From positions 57,519,915 to 57,583,914 of the forward strand of contig OX387183.1 in the NCBI GenBank assembly GCA_947561395.2: 64,000 bases of DNA, given 5' to 3'. The notes under the pieces were generated by a model that had not been told where the DNA came from, did no database searches, and saw nothing but the letters and a program-made list of their open reading frames with translations. Position 1 is the stretch's first letter. Every line of letters starts with the position of its first letter. The DNA is from Buxus sempervirens (lineage: Eukaryota; Streptophyta; Magnoliopsida; Buxales; Buxaceae). Shown in pieces: positions 1 to 12,800 of this stretch. Both the position numbers and the translations under genes were made by a program.

Positions 1-823
1 CGGGTTAAACAAAATGATGGTTCGACCCTTAAATTATGAAATACGGGTCAAGACAAGCATCCTAAAAATCCAACCCATTAACTATAAATGGGCCCCACAA
101 AACAAGATATGGGTTATATTTGTTACTAAAACAGAATAAATAAGTCTTTTGGTAACAAAGTTGTGACAACACAAAAAAAAGAAAGTCACAACCCCACAAA
201 TGGCAGAAGTAATTTAAAATGCCAAAATCAAAGCAAATGAATCTCTCAGTATGGCATGGTCCATTAAATTCAAATTGTCGCTAAATGAGATGCACCCTCA
301 TAAGGAAATTCTCAATCAAAAGAGATCCTCATATTATGGCAAGTGTTCATACCCTTTGCCTATAAATAGAGGACCTTAATGAGAAGAGGAGACACTTTTC
401 AAGCTCTAGAAGACTTGCCAAAAGCTTGGAGAAACTCTGCAGAAATTCAAAGAGAGTTGGAGAAACTCATTCAAGTCTACATCAAATCTGCCCCGTTTTC
501 TCTTTATCAAATTGATACTTTGAGAAAAGAGAGACAAAATCACAGTCACAACAAAGGAAGATCGTCCGGTTCGAGACCAAGCCTTACGGCCCCCGAATCA
601 AAGATCGAAGTCCAATTTGAGACCAAGCTCTCATAGCCCTCAAGTTGAATATTGAAGTTTCATTCAAGATCAAGCTTGTGTAGCCCTTGGATCAAGACTC
701 ACCAAGGAGATCGAATCAGAGGAGAATCACAAAGATTGTACCCATTTTCTTCATTTTAATACAAATTGTTATTTGTTACATTTTTCTTGTCTTTTGTTTC
801 AGACACGAAAATTTGTGTTAACA
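1..823 (+). mobile_element. LTR-like sequence, right-hand part (fossil)
   Basis: This is non-coding sequence with the layout of a plant LTR: a TATA box (tataaataga) near 361-370, a transcribed-looking stretch after it, a T-rich tail with poly(A)-signal-like AT sequence, and an end in TTAACA at 818-823. A degenerate match to a tRNA-type primer site may follow. The left end is not identifiable and may lie outside the window, and no coding domain follows. A short ORF at 379-636 has no recognisable family. Superfamily uncertain (Copia-like at best). It is old and broken. Confidence 0.35.
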
Positions 824-842
824 GTTATCACCACGTTAGAGC

Positions 843-884
843 ATCATAATTAACAGAATGAAAATCATAATTAACAGAATGAAA
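843..884. repeat. 21-bp tandem duplication
   Basis: The unit atcataattaacagaatgaaa occurs twice head to tail with no spacer, just after the LTR-like end. It is a simple local duplication. Confidence 0.8.
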
Positions 885-2154
885 CATTCGTGTGATTTGG
901 GTTTGGCTATTGCTTTAATGACATCGAGGAGATGTGAACTCGCAATATGTGAATTACTATATGGGGAGCACTTCTGTAAGCGTTGTTCCTAGTGTTTAAT
1001 ATACTATCTGTGCGCGCGTCGGAAACGCGGCACGGGAAATTCGGAGTCGCCACCGCCTGATGGGGTGCAGGCGGACACCTGGGTGCCTAACCTTGTCTAT
1101 TAGGGCTTTTGGTCTGCGGTTTTGAGATTCTAAGTAGGTTCTCGGTTGTGGTCCAGGGAAGTCCGTAGACACCCCGGTCCACCCCGTCGGGTGACGGGTC
1201 CCGTGGGTTCCCTGGTTTGAGTCAGCTTACTTTGGTCTCACCCGATTCCTAATCCGATATGAAGCTTGGTTAAGTCTGGCGGGACCACCTGAGTGGTGTG
1301 GGTCCCTTTACTTGTTTTTATCTTAATTAATTTAAGTAATCTGAGTCTGGTTGGGCGGGCCCCGTTGGAAGGCCCGCGGTGTCCTTGGTGGGCTTAATCA
1401 AGCCCATGTACCCTTGTGGGCCTCAGTCTATCCTAGGAGGCCCTTTGGGCTTTGGTTAGTTCAATTGACTTTTATTTTTGGTTTCAAATTGGTTTTAAGT
1501 GTTTTCATGTAAGGGTGGGCCGGATTGGTTTGTGGGCCCCTTAGGTGGGCCCCCATGGAATCCAAATAATTTTAGTGGTTTTATCTTTTTAAGTTTCCAA
1601 AAAATGGGTCGGGCATTGGGCCTGGGGCCCGTAGTCCTGATTAGGGCTTGTAAGCCCAAGTTACCATAAGTTAGGGTTTGCACCCTTCCTTGGTTCGGTT
1701 GGTGGGCTTTGGCGGGTCCGGTAGGCCTTTGCCATTGGTCTCGGCCAAACCATACATTTCATGCATCAATTTTGATAAGTCTGGTTCGGGTGGACCGCTT
1801 TAGGTTTGGCCCGCCTGATTTAATCAGTTAATTTTACTTATCTTGATTAAGTTGCATGCATACATTTCATTGTGTTTATTGGGCCGGGTGGGCCCCGTTC
1901 GAAGGCCCACTGGAAATCAAGTTAGACCGGGTGGTCTGAGTCCCATGTTGGGTTTCCGGGTCACCCGGAAACCCTATTGGCATATTTGGTTAGGTTTGAG
2001 AATGTCACCCCGCAGTCAACAAAAATGACAGAATATGCAGAAATCATGAAATACACCAAATATACCAAAAACACATACACTGGGTCCAAGGGTATTTTCG
2101 GAATAAAAAAATGTGAGCAATTCGGCCTTAAAAGGGTATGCGCTGACTTCCGGG

Positions 2155-2440
2155 AGCTAGGCGCGAGGTCAGCGCGAAGTGGGCGGACCGAAAAGGAAGT
2201 GGGCGCGAGGTGAGCGCACCCAAAAAGGAAGTGGGCGCGAGCTTAGCGCGAGGTGAGCGCGAGCTCAGCGAACCCAAAAAGAAGTGGGCGCGAGGTGAGT
2301 GCACCCAAAAAAGTGGGCGCGAAGTGAGCGCGAGTTCAGCGCACCCAAAAAGAAGTGGGCGCGAGGTGGGCGCGAGGTGAGTGCACCCAAAAAAGGTGGG
2401 CGCGAGGTGAGCGCGAGGTGGGCGTGAGCTCAACGCATAC
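2155..2440. repeat. GC-rich minisatellite, GGGCGCGAGGTGAGCGC-type words
   Basis: Variants of gtgggcgcgaggtgagcgc, alternating with short A-rich linkers (acccaaaaa), recur about eight to ten times with irregular spacing of roughly 26-42 bases. Related words (gcgcccagctcgcgctc) reappear near 3180-3225, so the motif may be older than the local expansion. The reverse strand is open across the array only because the repeats lack stop codons. Confidence 0.8.
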
Positions 2441-2672
2441 CCCGAGTCTCTGTTTTTTCTTTCCAGACTCCATGATTTACTGGTTTTAAGGTTTTTTAAC
2501 CTCTGTAACTGATTTCTAGGGATCGTTAGACTCCCAGAAGACACCTGAACCCACTTCAAAATTAATCTAACCTAACTTGTGAGGATCAAATCTCTTTTCA
2601 AACCTATGAGCCCGAAAACAAAACACTAACAGAACATGCATTAACAGAACATGAATGATGAAGAAGGGAACA

Positions 2673-2690
2673 GGGGGGGGGGGGGGGGGG
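2673..2690. repeat. Poly(G) run, 18 bases
   Basis: There are 18 consecutive guanines in a GC-rich repeat region. Such runs are rare in plant DNA, can form quadruplexes, and are prone to sequencing or assembly length error. Confidence 0.95.
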
Positions 2691-3483
2691 CTTTATTCGG
2701 GATACAAGAGATGAGATCATAGGGAACATGCTCCCCTTCGAATCAAGCAAGCAATGACAAACAACATGCTTGAGCTGTGTGGGAAGCCTGATTTATATAT
2801 TTATTAAACAAAAGAACAAGGAGAGCTCACCTTGGTTCCAGCCCTTTGTAGAGTATGCCGGAGGGTTCCTTGGAGCTCACGAGCAGCTGCCGGAGCCTCC
2901 TTCTCACATCAATAGCAAGATCTCCTTCGGGTTTGATGAGGAAGAAGAGGAAGGGAAAGGCCAAGTGTGTCTGGTTTTTTCTTTGGGGAAGATGGTGGTC
3001 AAGACCACCTTCGAATGCCGAACCCTAACAAAAAAATTCCCAACCCTCGAATGCCGAGAAACAGCAAACCCTAAAATGACCAACCCTAAAAAATGTCCAA
3101 CTCGAAAACAGCCAACCCTTGCAAATGAGGGTTGCTGCGGCTTTTATAGAAGAAGACCTGGGTATCCGCCGACCTTGGCGCCCAGCTCGCGCTCAGTAGC
3201 TGTCGTTGGGCGCGAGCGACAAAATGATTAACCCATTTAATGCAGCCGCGAGTTTGTTTAAAAAATCTGAAAATTAAGATATAGTCCCTGGGATATTTGG
3301 ATTTAATATTATTTTATTCAGATATTTTCAAATATTTTTAGATTGGTCCCTGGGATCTTTGGCATGTTTGGATATTTATGGATTTGATCCCTGAGATATT
3401 TTTCTACGCAACTCGCCATGTGTGCAGCTTCTTGCCACGTGCGCAGATTGCCGGTTTTGCTGCTCGGGAATTTCGTCAGCTCA

Positions 3484-4440
3484 TATTTTCTTCACCCGGA
3501 CTCCGATCTGGGCAAACTTAGTTGCGTTAGAATCGTATCGGAGCCCTCTATCCCATGACCTAGGGGTAGGCCTCTGGATCGGATTTTAGCAAAAAGTCAA
3601 CTTTTGGCTCTGCTCAAGTTTGACCGCCCGCAGAACCTTCATCCGGACCCCGATTCCTGCAAACTCAGTTGCGTTGGAACCGTGTCGAGATTCTCTGTCC
3701 AATTACCTAGGGGTAGGCCTCTGGATCGGATTTTAGCAGAAAGTCAACTTTTGGCTCTGCTCAAGTTTGACCGCCCGCAGAATCTTCATCCGGACCCCGA
3801 TTCCTGCAAACTCAGTTGCGTTGGAACCGTGTCGAGATTCTCTGTCCAATGACCTAGGGGTGGGCCTCTTGATCGGATTTTAGCAGAAAGTCAACTTTTG
3901 GCTCTGCTCAAGTTTGACCGCCCGCAGAACCTTCATCCGGACCCCGATTCTTGCAAACTCAGTTGCGTTGGAACCGTGTTGAGATTCTCTATCCAATGAC
4001 CTAGGGGTAGGCCTCTTGATCGGATTTTAGCAGAAAGTCAACTTTTGGCTCTACTCAAGTTTGACCGCCCGCAGAACCTTCATCCGGACTCCGATTCCTA
4101 CAAACTCAGTTGCGTTGGAACTGTGTTGAGATTCTCTGTCCAATGACCTAGGGGTAGGCCTCTGGATCGGATTTTAGCAGAAAGTCAACTTTTGGCTCTG
4201 CTCAAGTTTGACCTCCCGCCGAACCTTCATCCAGACCCCGATTCCTGCAAACTCAGTTGCGTTGAAACCGTGTTGAGATTCTCTATCCAATGACTTAGGG
4301 GTAGGCCTCTGGATCGGATTTTAGCAGAAAGTCAACTTTTGGCTCTGCTCAAGTTTGACCGCCCGCAAAACCTTCATCCGGACTCCGATTCCTGCAAACT
4401 CAGTTGCGTTGGAACCGTGTCGAGATTCTCTATCCAATGG
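3484..4440. repeat. 147-bp tandem array, about 6.5 copies
   Basis: The anchor gacctaggggtaggcctct recurs at 3557, 3704, 3851, 3998, 4145 and 4292, exactly 147 bases apart, and the array ends at about 4440. A diverged partial unit precedes the first anchor (from about 3484). Copies differ by a few substitutions each and show no length change. Because 147 is divisible by three, one frame stays open across a unit boundary (3604-3852), giving a repetitive peptide with no family resemblance. It is a satellite-like expansion inside retroelement debris. Confidence 0.93.
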
Positions 4441-4639
4441 TATAAAGCGAGGTGGCCAATTTTCACTTGATCAAAAAGTCAACTTTCACCCCTTAGGGTT
4501 TGACTTTCTGTCCAGGGTTTGCATTTCTGGTTTTTATGAGAGCGCAAAAATGAGGTGCTTATACTATCTATGTACATTATTAAAAAAAAAAAGGAAATTT
4601 CGATTACAAGGGTGCAGTAACAAAGCTCAAGCTTCATCG

Positions 4640-5340
4640 ACCCTGTAGTAAAGTGTAGAGCCGCAACTTGGGTAGGTTAAAACCAAAACCAAACCGGTCA
4701 AACTTAACTTTGGGTCAGTTTGGTTTGGGTTATATAGTCTTTGGGTAGGTTTTGGTTCTAAAAATAGAGAACCAAATTTGTTTGGTTCGGTTTTGGGTTT
4801 AAAGCTCAAATAACCGAACCGATTTTCTATAATACAATATATATGATATAAATATTATATTATATTATATTTTATATTTATGTTTAGATTTTCTATTACA
4901 TAAGGTGTCAATCAGCGTGCACATGTGAGCGCACATGTCACTTGACAACTTCTAAAGCATTGGAGAGAAGAGCTTTGTCTTTATTGGCAAACGATTGGGG
5001 AATTTCTTAGTCCCCAACCGATTGGTTATAAAATGTAAAAGAGTGGGCTAATCAACCCAGCCCAATAAGGCAGCCAGACGAACCAGCCCATATGATTTTG
5101 GGTAGATTTTTATCAAAAAAACCCAATCTAATTGATTAGATGTAGACCAGAACCGAACCGATGTTTGAATCCGTTCAGTGCGGTTTGGGTTTAGGGTTTT
5201 CGATTTTTAATCGGTTTGGTTTTTCGATTCTAACAAATCGGTTTTAATTTCGGTTTGGATTGGTTACAAATAATTTTGATTTGGTTTTGGGTTGAGCTCA
5301 ACCCGGATCAAACCCAATCGAGTTGCACCATTAGTAAAGT
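4640..5340. mobile_element. Foldback/MITE-like element rich in GGTTTGGTT words
   Basis: The left part carries many ggtttggtt/accaaaacc words, and the right part carries their complements around cggtttggtt. The outer ends are roughly inverted: gcaacttgggtaggtt near 4663 against aacccaatcgagttgc near 5313. It has no coding capacity. It looks like a non-autonomous DNA element with degenerate terminal inverted repeats. The boundaries are approximate and I see no clear target duplication. Confidence 0.4.
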
Positions 5341-5343
5341 GGT

Positions 5344-5440
5344 TCATAACTTCATATGATTTTTTTTTGGTAATGTCATAACTTCATATGATGAGCGATA
5401 TCACATGTTTTTTTTTGGGTAATGGAGCGATATCACATGT
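5344..5440. repeat. Two adjacent T-tract micro-insertions flanked by direct repeats
   Basis: The sequence tcataacttcatatgat (5344-5360) is repeated at 5376-5392 with ttttttttggtaatg between. Directly next to it, gagcgatatcacatgt (5393-5408) is repeated at 5425-5440 with ttttttttgggtaatg between. On the minus strand both inserts read CATTACC(C) followed by A's, which is what the last few bases of a LINE or SINE plus its poly(A) would look like with target duplications of 16-17 bp. Both have a period of 32, so tandem duplication by slippage is the alternative. Confidence 0.6.
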
Positions 5441-6637
5441 TACCACGTGATCGGTTGCTACCGTTTCTTCAAAAGCCACTTGGATCGCGTGCGGTCTTTG
5501 TTCTTCCTTTTTTTTTTTTTTTTTTTTTTTAAGGCTTTGTGAATTATTTCAAGAGGTTGGTCAAACAATACGTGTTTGACGGATTCATGTTGAAAATTGA
5601 CGTTAGAAGCTTCGTGTGCGGGACCCACTACTCGTTAGGATATCGTGTCTTCTGTGATTACGCTGGTGTCCTTTGCTATCTATTTGTCACGAAATAGTAA
5701 CTATTCTCGTCGGCATGGACTGACCTCGATCCATTCGAATGGCAATTCTGTCCGTATAATTCGTCAATGCGTTACCTTTACCAAAAAAATGTGCAGAAGG
5801 AAATGAAGAATGTTTCTTTCATATTCGTACCAAAATAAATATGGGAAGAAGGAACTGAAGAAGGTTTTGGGTTCCTTAATAAAATGCATTTTTTTAATTA
5901 ATAACAAAATTGACAAATTATATTTATTCAAATTTACTTTTATCATAGAGTCCTCATACTAGAGATGGATTATGAGCTTCTTTCTCAGAATTATAAATTT
6001 TTAGATAATTTCTAAATTATGGTAAATGCATTACTACATCTTATTTTACCATATAATGAGAGATAAATAGGTAGAGATAAGATCTATACTTCTATATAAT
6101 GCGAAAAGTCTTTTGGGAATCGTGCGAACCATAATGCAAAATTTTTCCAAAAAACCCTTGTACATTATCGTTAAGATTTTTTAATAAGAGGGGTATATAA
6201 TTATAATTGCCTCAATTCTTTAATCAGTTACAAAACGATTTCTTTCCATCTCTTTAACCTTCCTAGTAGAGATAAGATAATAGGCACTCTCCTAACTGTT
6301 TGGAGTAAAAACATCATTTTAAAGGTTATATTAAATTTTATGCTTTAATTAAGAACTACCTATGTTTTATTAGGAAGGGGGTTCCCTAACGAGAGCGGTC
6401 AAAATATCGGGGTAAATCCGTAGTTTAAGAAACTATTTATGGGTATGTCAGTAATTTGGTCACTAAGACGACGGTCGTAATTGCTGGCGCGTATGTGAAA
6501 ATATCCGATTTCGGGTTTGAAAGGCAGAACCGCGGAGGAGTTGCTTTCACGGGTTCATCCTCGTTGTTTCCACGCAGCCAGGACAATTTAAATCCTTTAT
6601 GACTTCTTTCCCAAATTTCGATTTTATCAATGATTAA
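5441..6637. other. AT-rich spacer upstream of the ORP gene
   Basis: I see no gene here. There is a long T run (about 5509-5530). An imperfect direct repeat, containing taccaaaa followed by a gaaggaa-type purine stretch, lies near 5771-5806 and again near 5829-5866. The stretch from about 6400 to the TATA box is the likely promoter of the downstream gene. Confidence 0.5.
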
Positions 6638-6645
6638 TATAAATA
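6638..6645 (+). promoter_or_regulatory. Probable TATA box of the ORP gene
   Basis: TATAAATA lies about 170 bases upstream of the ORP start codon. Transcription would begin about 30 bases downstream (near 6670), giving a 5' leader of about 145 bases with a pyrimidine-rich patch. This is inferred from position and consensus only. Confidence 0.4.
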
Positions 6646-6815
6646 TAGGGTGTATTTTTCGTGGGGGATCCATCGGAAGGGGTTTGAGTTTTCTCCTCGA
6701 ATCGAAGGTTTAGGCGAAGAATTTAAGCGTTCGTGCAGTTTTCAGTCCCCGACTTGCAATTACTTGTTTATTAATCTTCAGATTCTGTGAGAAGAATTCA
6801 GTTAGGTTTTCTTAA

Positions 6816-9800
6816 ATGGCTTCTAAGGATCAGAAGCAAGATGGCGGTTTCTTTGCCTCGATCGCGCTGGGCTTGTCGAATTTTGGGAGCGCAATGCAAA
6901 AATCTGTCAATGGGTATGTTAGTTTTGATAATTTTTTTCGCCGGTGTTCTCCTTTTGATGTAATAATACTGTTCGAAATGTTCACCTTGGTCTTTTTAAA
7001 GGACTTAATTTACTGTTATTTAAAAAAATTTTTTTTTAATATTGTTGCTTTTGCTATATTTTCCATATGATCTGAAGATTTGTGGCGTTTTACTTGAATC
7101 TTTGTAAGACTTGTTGTGATTCTGGTTGTAATTGGGCGCATTCCTTATGAGTTTTCAAATTCTTTTATGTATTCTGGTATCTTATTTTGGTTGTTACTGA
7201 TACTCTGGACCCCGGCTCTTTTTCTCTTGTGGGGTGTGATTGGACTCTGTTATGCTTTCTCCACAAGATAAAGTTTTAATTCAAATTCCTTCAAATTCAA
7301 AGGAATTTGAATGTAACAGGACTCAGTTACGGCTGCTTGACCTAACTACTCTTATCTTACAAATGATGCCTGGATCTGACCCAAAAAAATTAAAGAACTA
7401 ATTTGCGAACCACCTAAACTAAGTATGGAAACACTTGTATTAACAGACCCTTAGTAAGCTGTTTTACCTGTGAGTTTATTTGAAGAATAAGTTGCTTTAT
7501 TCCCACTGGTAACTGTAAGGTTTTGCCAGCAGTAAGTTTTACTGCAGAAGTGGAGAATATTCGCAAACTGCAATATGGTTAAAAAAATGTATTAACCAAT
7601 GCAAGCAAACTAAATCATTTTTTTATTGCTTGCTATTTTTTTAAACTTTCTATATATATAGAAAGTTTTTTTAAACTAAATCAATTTTTTTTAAACTTTC
7701 TATATTATTATTTTGGCCATTGTCTTAACTTAAGACGATTTGGGTAGAGTCTATTGGTTTCTTTGTGGTTCAAAGTCCATTTTGTAGTAACTCATACAAT
7801 ACGACTTTCCCCCTTTTAATCATTGGTTGTGGAAACAAGTAAATACTCATTTATTTATCAATCCAAGTGAATTCCAAAGTATAAGACAGTAACACAAGGT
7901 TAACATAATTTTCTGGAAAATGTGTCGATTCCATGGTTGTTGTGGTGGCTTTTCTAGAAAATGTGTCAATTCCGTAGTTGTTATAGTGGCTAATATTTTT
8001 TCTAATATTCACCAACTTTTTCAAAATGCCAGCTAGTTGCTCCACGAAATTAGTCTTTCTTAAATCCCTGAGGATTATGTACCAGTTTTGGACTAAAATA
8101 AACAATCAACTATTTATCAACGTTTCTTACAATATATTTTCTTATGATATTGATCTACTACTTTTATGTTCTTCAGGTCTACTTATTTCATCTATGTATG
8201 CAATACAACGATTACTGCACCACCACTAACAACGAAGCTATTTTTCAGCATTTCTGTTACATTTGTCTTTAACATCCTCATCTTATTAATTATCATCTAA
8301 TGAATATGTTGCTTCCTTGTTACTCAATATTTTGTTTCATATGTCATAGCGAACCTAATAGTTATCTTGTAAAATTCACCTTTAAGCTTGATTGTCACAG
8401 ATTAATTACATATCATTCTAGATTCAATTTTTCACTGATCCTCTGCAAACAAGCTTTCTTTTCTATGAGTGCAGAGGATATTATAGTGACATACTTGTTT
8501 TGCAAGTGTTAGCTAATGCCCTTTTGGGTATGTACTTTCGAATTTTCGCTGATTCTCTGTGAACAAGCTTGATTTTTTATTAGTAGAGAGGGTGATATGG
8601 TAATACTATAAGCCTGACATGCGTGCTTTGCAAGTGTTAGCTAATGTCCTTTTGGGTGTGTATTGATACCATTTGCCGTCATTTTATCTTTTATTCTGAG
8701 TTGGTTGTCTCTATCTTTTACACCGTTTGATGGGCCTCTGGTCTTTGATTATCTTTTCTGTTCCTTTTGATTCTGTTACCTGTTGTAACGCATAACTCTT
8801 AACTACGTGTGATTTTGGGGTAGGTAATTTCTTGCTCCAAAAATGCATGGTGTTTTTAGTAATACTTATAGATTAGGGTTGATTTCATATGCTATAAAGT
8901 TGGGCCTTTAAGCAATTTTAGTTCTATTGTCCTTCAGGTTGGTTGGTTATGAAGGGCTTGAAGTTATAAATCCAGAGGGGGGCACAGAAGATGCAGAAGA
9001 GGAAGCTCAGAGAGGAAGGTGGAAGCAAGAGGTAACTTGGTTTCTTTTGGTTTCATCTAAATGCTTTTTCTTCCAATTTTAAATTATTTTTGGTTTATGA
9101 TTCATTTTATCCCTAAATTCTCGTAAAGGTTAGCGTATATATAAAGACATTAGAAATATTATAATTTTCTATCACATATCATTTATATTCTCTGATAACC
9201 TTCTTGAGGACTAATTCATGGCCTTGTTTCATTAGGAAAAATATTGGCCTAATAATTTGACCATACTTAACAACGTGGTAAGGTTAAGATGGTGGTATAT
9301 GTTTTGACCTTTTTTGGCCGGTTATTACAACTTCATATCAATATTACTAATCACAAAGAACCAAAAAATAAATTGACATTAAATATATTGATATTGATAG
9401 AGAATTTATAATTGCTATTGACAGAGAATTTTTGGCATGTCGAAAGCCTTCAGCAACTATGAGTGAACCATGCCATAGAGCCATTAAGAAGTGAAAATTT
9501 ATTACGTGTGTTTTAGAGCTTATGTTAGTACTTATGTTTTCTCCCTTGTTTTCCTTAAATTCAGGATCGAGACAGTCATTGGAAGATGATGCACAAGTAT
9601 ATAGGTTCAGATATCACATCATTGGTCACTCTTCCGGTTTTCATTTCTGAACCAATGACAGCACTTCAGAGAATGGCAGAGGTCTGTAATATTCTTAATT
9701 GAGTTGCACTCATGAGAAAGTTATATTTTTTTATGGTGGTTATTGTTTCCACGATATCATAAACTGTGTATAACGCCTACTGCAGTTAATGGAGTACTCT

Positions 9801-12800
9801 TACTTGTTAGATCTGGCAGATGAATGTGAGGATCCTTACATGCGGTTGGTGTATGCTTGTAAGTATTCTTGTATCAATATATGTATGTCTATGTGTTTGC
9901 ACAACCAGTTACAAAATGTTAAGTCATGATTTTTTTGTTTCAGCATCGTGGGCAATATCTGTCTATTTTGCCTATAAACGAACCTGGAAGCCATTCAATC
10001 CTATTCTTGGTGAGACTTATGAAATGATTAATCACGGGGGCATTACATTTATTTCTGAGCAGGTGAGTCGTTCTGGGACTGTTTTTCCACAGATTTGATA
10101 TATTTCTTTGTTCATTTTTGAGTGCTTGTGTAATGTATGTGCTATTGATTATAGACAAGATAGCAATTTTTTTTCTCTTTTATGTTGAAAATTAAAATTT
10201 TTTGGTCATTTATTGTAGTTATTGACATCTTAACACTGATTCGAGTTTAATATTTTCCATGTTTTATTTTACTTGATTGTTTCAGTATTGCAATTCTTTT
10301 CCTTTCAGGTGAGTCACCATCCTCCAGTGAGTGCTGGGCACGCTGAAAATGAACATTTTACTTATGATTTGACCTCTAAGATAAAGACCAAGTTCCTTGG
10401 CAATGCAGTTGAAATTTATCCTCTTGGAAGGTAAGTTTTATGTGTACTTTTTATCCTCCTCTATTTAAGAAATAACCTCTGTTGATTAACTGTTGCAAAT
10501 GTTTTCTATTTTAAGCTGGATGAAGCAATTTTTTTCGAATTGTAAAAGAGAGCACGTTTTGGGATATGGTTCAGTTTAAATGTGCAACAGGTTTTGCCAG
10601 TTTGTAACATACAAAAAGGAAATAACAAAAGAAGGATAGTTATACATATTTTGCTGTCTTACGTATTGAGTGATTGATATTGATTTCCAAAGATACATTT
10701 AGACTCAAGTGATTCTTAAAATTTTGGCCTTGGGACACCTCTGTACTGATCAATGTCGACCTTCCTTTTTTTTTCTCCTGATCTAGTTGGTTAACTTGCT
10801 TGTTGATTTAGATTATATGTTATTACTTATGGATCTAATTAACTTTTGTGGCATACATTTTACTAAGCATTTGTTAAATGATGAAAAGCTTCTTATATAA
10901 GGTTTTATTATTTCTGTTGTAGCATTCAATTTGGTTCCCATCACAAGGCTTGAAAGTTTATATGTGATCATTTAGCTTATTTACTTAATGGTTTTTATAT
11001 TGTTTGCCTTGCAGGACACGTGTAACCCTTAAAAGGGATGGTGTAGTCCTAGACTTAGTGCCACCTCCCACAAAAGTTAGCAACCTAATATTTGGACGGA
11101 CCTGGATTGATTCTCCTGGAGAGATGATCATGACAAACTTGACTACTGGGGACAAAGCGGTGCTATACTTTCAACCATGTGGTTGGTTTGGGTATGGTTC
11201 TTTTCTTATCACTTAACATTGTGTTTCAATTTACCTGAATTCTGACTCGATTCTATCAATCCGCAAGACTCTTAATTCATTTCTCATATTGATTCACTAT
11301 ATATTATTGTCTGTGTTTAATTTCAGGGCTGGGCGCTATGAAGTGGATGGATATATATATAATTCTGCTGAAGAACCCAAGATCTTGATGACGGGGAAAT
11401 GGAATGAGTCAATGAGATATCAACCCTGTGATATGGAAGGGGAACCCCTTGCCGGCAGTGAACTGAAAGAGGTAAATTTTGCTTCAGCTTTCTTTTTTTC
11501 TCTCTCCTCCCCCAATCTCCCCTGCTTTGGTATAAATACTTGTGTTATTGGAGTGTATAATTGTAGTATTAAAGTATGTTCAAGTTCAATGTTCTTTGTG
11601 CTTGCTAAGGATTTCATATTTTAAACATGTAACTTCAATGGCAATTATTCAGGCTTCTCTTGCTATTTTTGTAAGTTTGTTTTTCTTTTCCCTTTTGCAT
11701 CTATTATTACAAAATGGAGCTACTGAAAGTTCAAATACTACTGTTTTATTTGTTGTGATATGAAGAGATGTTGAATGTCATATCATTTTAATCTTGCAAT
11801 GCTGCTTGCAATTTAGTTGATCAGCATGGTCCAAGTATCTTGTTTTGATAACCCATCTCTCAGTTGCTGGCATATAGATCTTTCTGGTTCTTCGTAAGAC
11901 ACATGTACACTTTTTAATTGAACCTTTAGTCAGAAGTCAGAAATGCTGGTATCATACGTCTGGCTCGTAGTTTAGTTAGGCTCAAAGTTTACAATGTGCT
12001 TGTGGTGAGGCCACAAGGAAAGACAATCTCCCGAGGCTGATTCCTAAAAGAGTGGCACACGAGGTTTACACATCACGCCTTGAGGCTGACCTTAATGTCT
12101 ATGAGTTGTGTTACATATACTTCCGAAATGAGGGTTATCATCACAAAATAAAATTCTCATATTTGGTGTCCATAGCCATGAATGTAGATTGTAATGGCGC
12201 ATTGCTGCTGTTCAAACAAAACACTATTGATCTCTTAATATCTATAATGAGAAAAAAAGAGGGAAAAAAGGAAAAATAAATATCATAATTATGTCATTTA
12301 CATGTGTCTCTTCATTATTAGTTTTGGTATTAAATTATAGATAAAGGTGGCTTACAATCTTGGGTCACACTGTTCAATGTCCTATCACTTTCATTTATTT
12401 AATTTTTTTCATATTGCATGCTTATTTTACCAAAAAAGTCATTTCACCAAAGAAAGATTTCAATGATAAATTGTGTGAAGAAAAATTCTGTAATAGCAAC
12501 ATGCTCATACACACACACTTCTATGTGCAGTTCTCTATTTAATTTAAGCTCTGTTGCTGTCAAGCTTAAGAATCAATCCATTCTCTTGCACTCTGCATCA
12601 CTTGTGTCTCTTCTGTTACTGTGGCCATGCAGGTCTGGAGAGTTGCAGACTTTCCAGAGAATGACAAATTTCAGTACACATATTTTGGACATAAAATAAA
12701 CAGCTTCGAAACTGCACCAAGGAAGTTGTTGGCATCAGATTCTCGTCTGCGTCCTGATAGATATGCTCTTGAGAAGGGTGATTTGTCCAGAGCTGGGGCT

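Larger units (their letters stand above)
1010..4560. other. GC-rich repeat-derived region, no host gene
   Basis: About 3.5 kb is clearly more GC-rich than the rest of the window. It holds a minisatellite, an 18-base G run and a 147-bp tandem array, described separately. The segment near 1040-1060 contains the words ggagtcgccacc, which I recall from non-coding leaders of plant Ty3/gypsy (Tat/Ogre-like) elements; that assignment is from memory and weak. An open frame at 2770-3231 (153 codons) has low-complexity acidic and basic patches and no family resemblance. I regard the whole region as remains of one or more retroelements. Confidence 0.45.

Noticed and set aside
2128-2559. 143-codon minus-strand frame of Arg/Pro/Ala repeats
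   Set aside because: It is a by-product of the GC-rich minisatellite.
2770-3231. 153-codon open frame on the plus strand
   Set aside because: It lies in repeat-derived, GC-rich DNA. The peptide has no domain features, and similar composition continues outside it.
3604-3852. 82-codon open frame
   Set aside because: It is open only because the 147-bp tandem unit is divisible by three; the peptide is a simple repeat.
3484-4440. Possible CRISPR array
   Set aside because: It is a head-to-tail tandem array with no unique spacers, in eukaryotic DNA.
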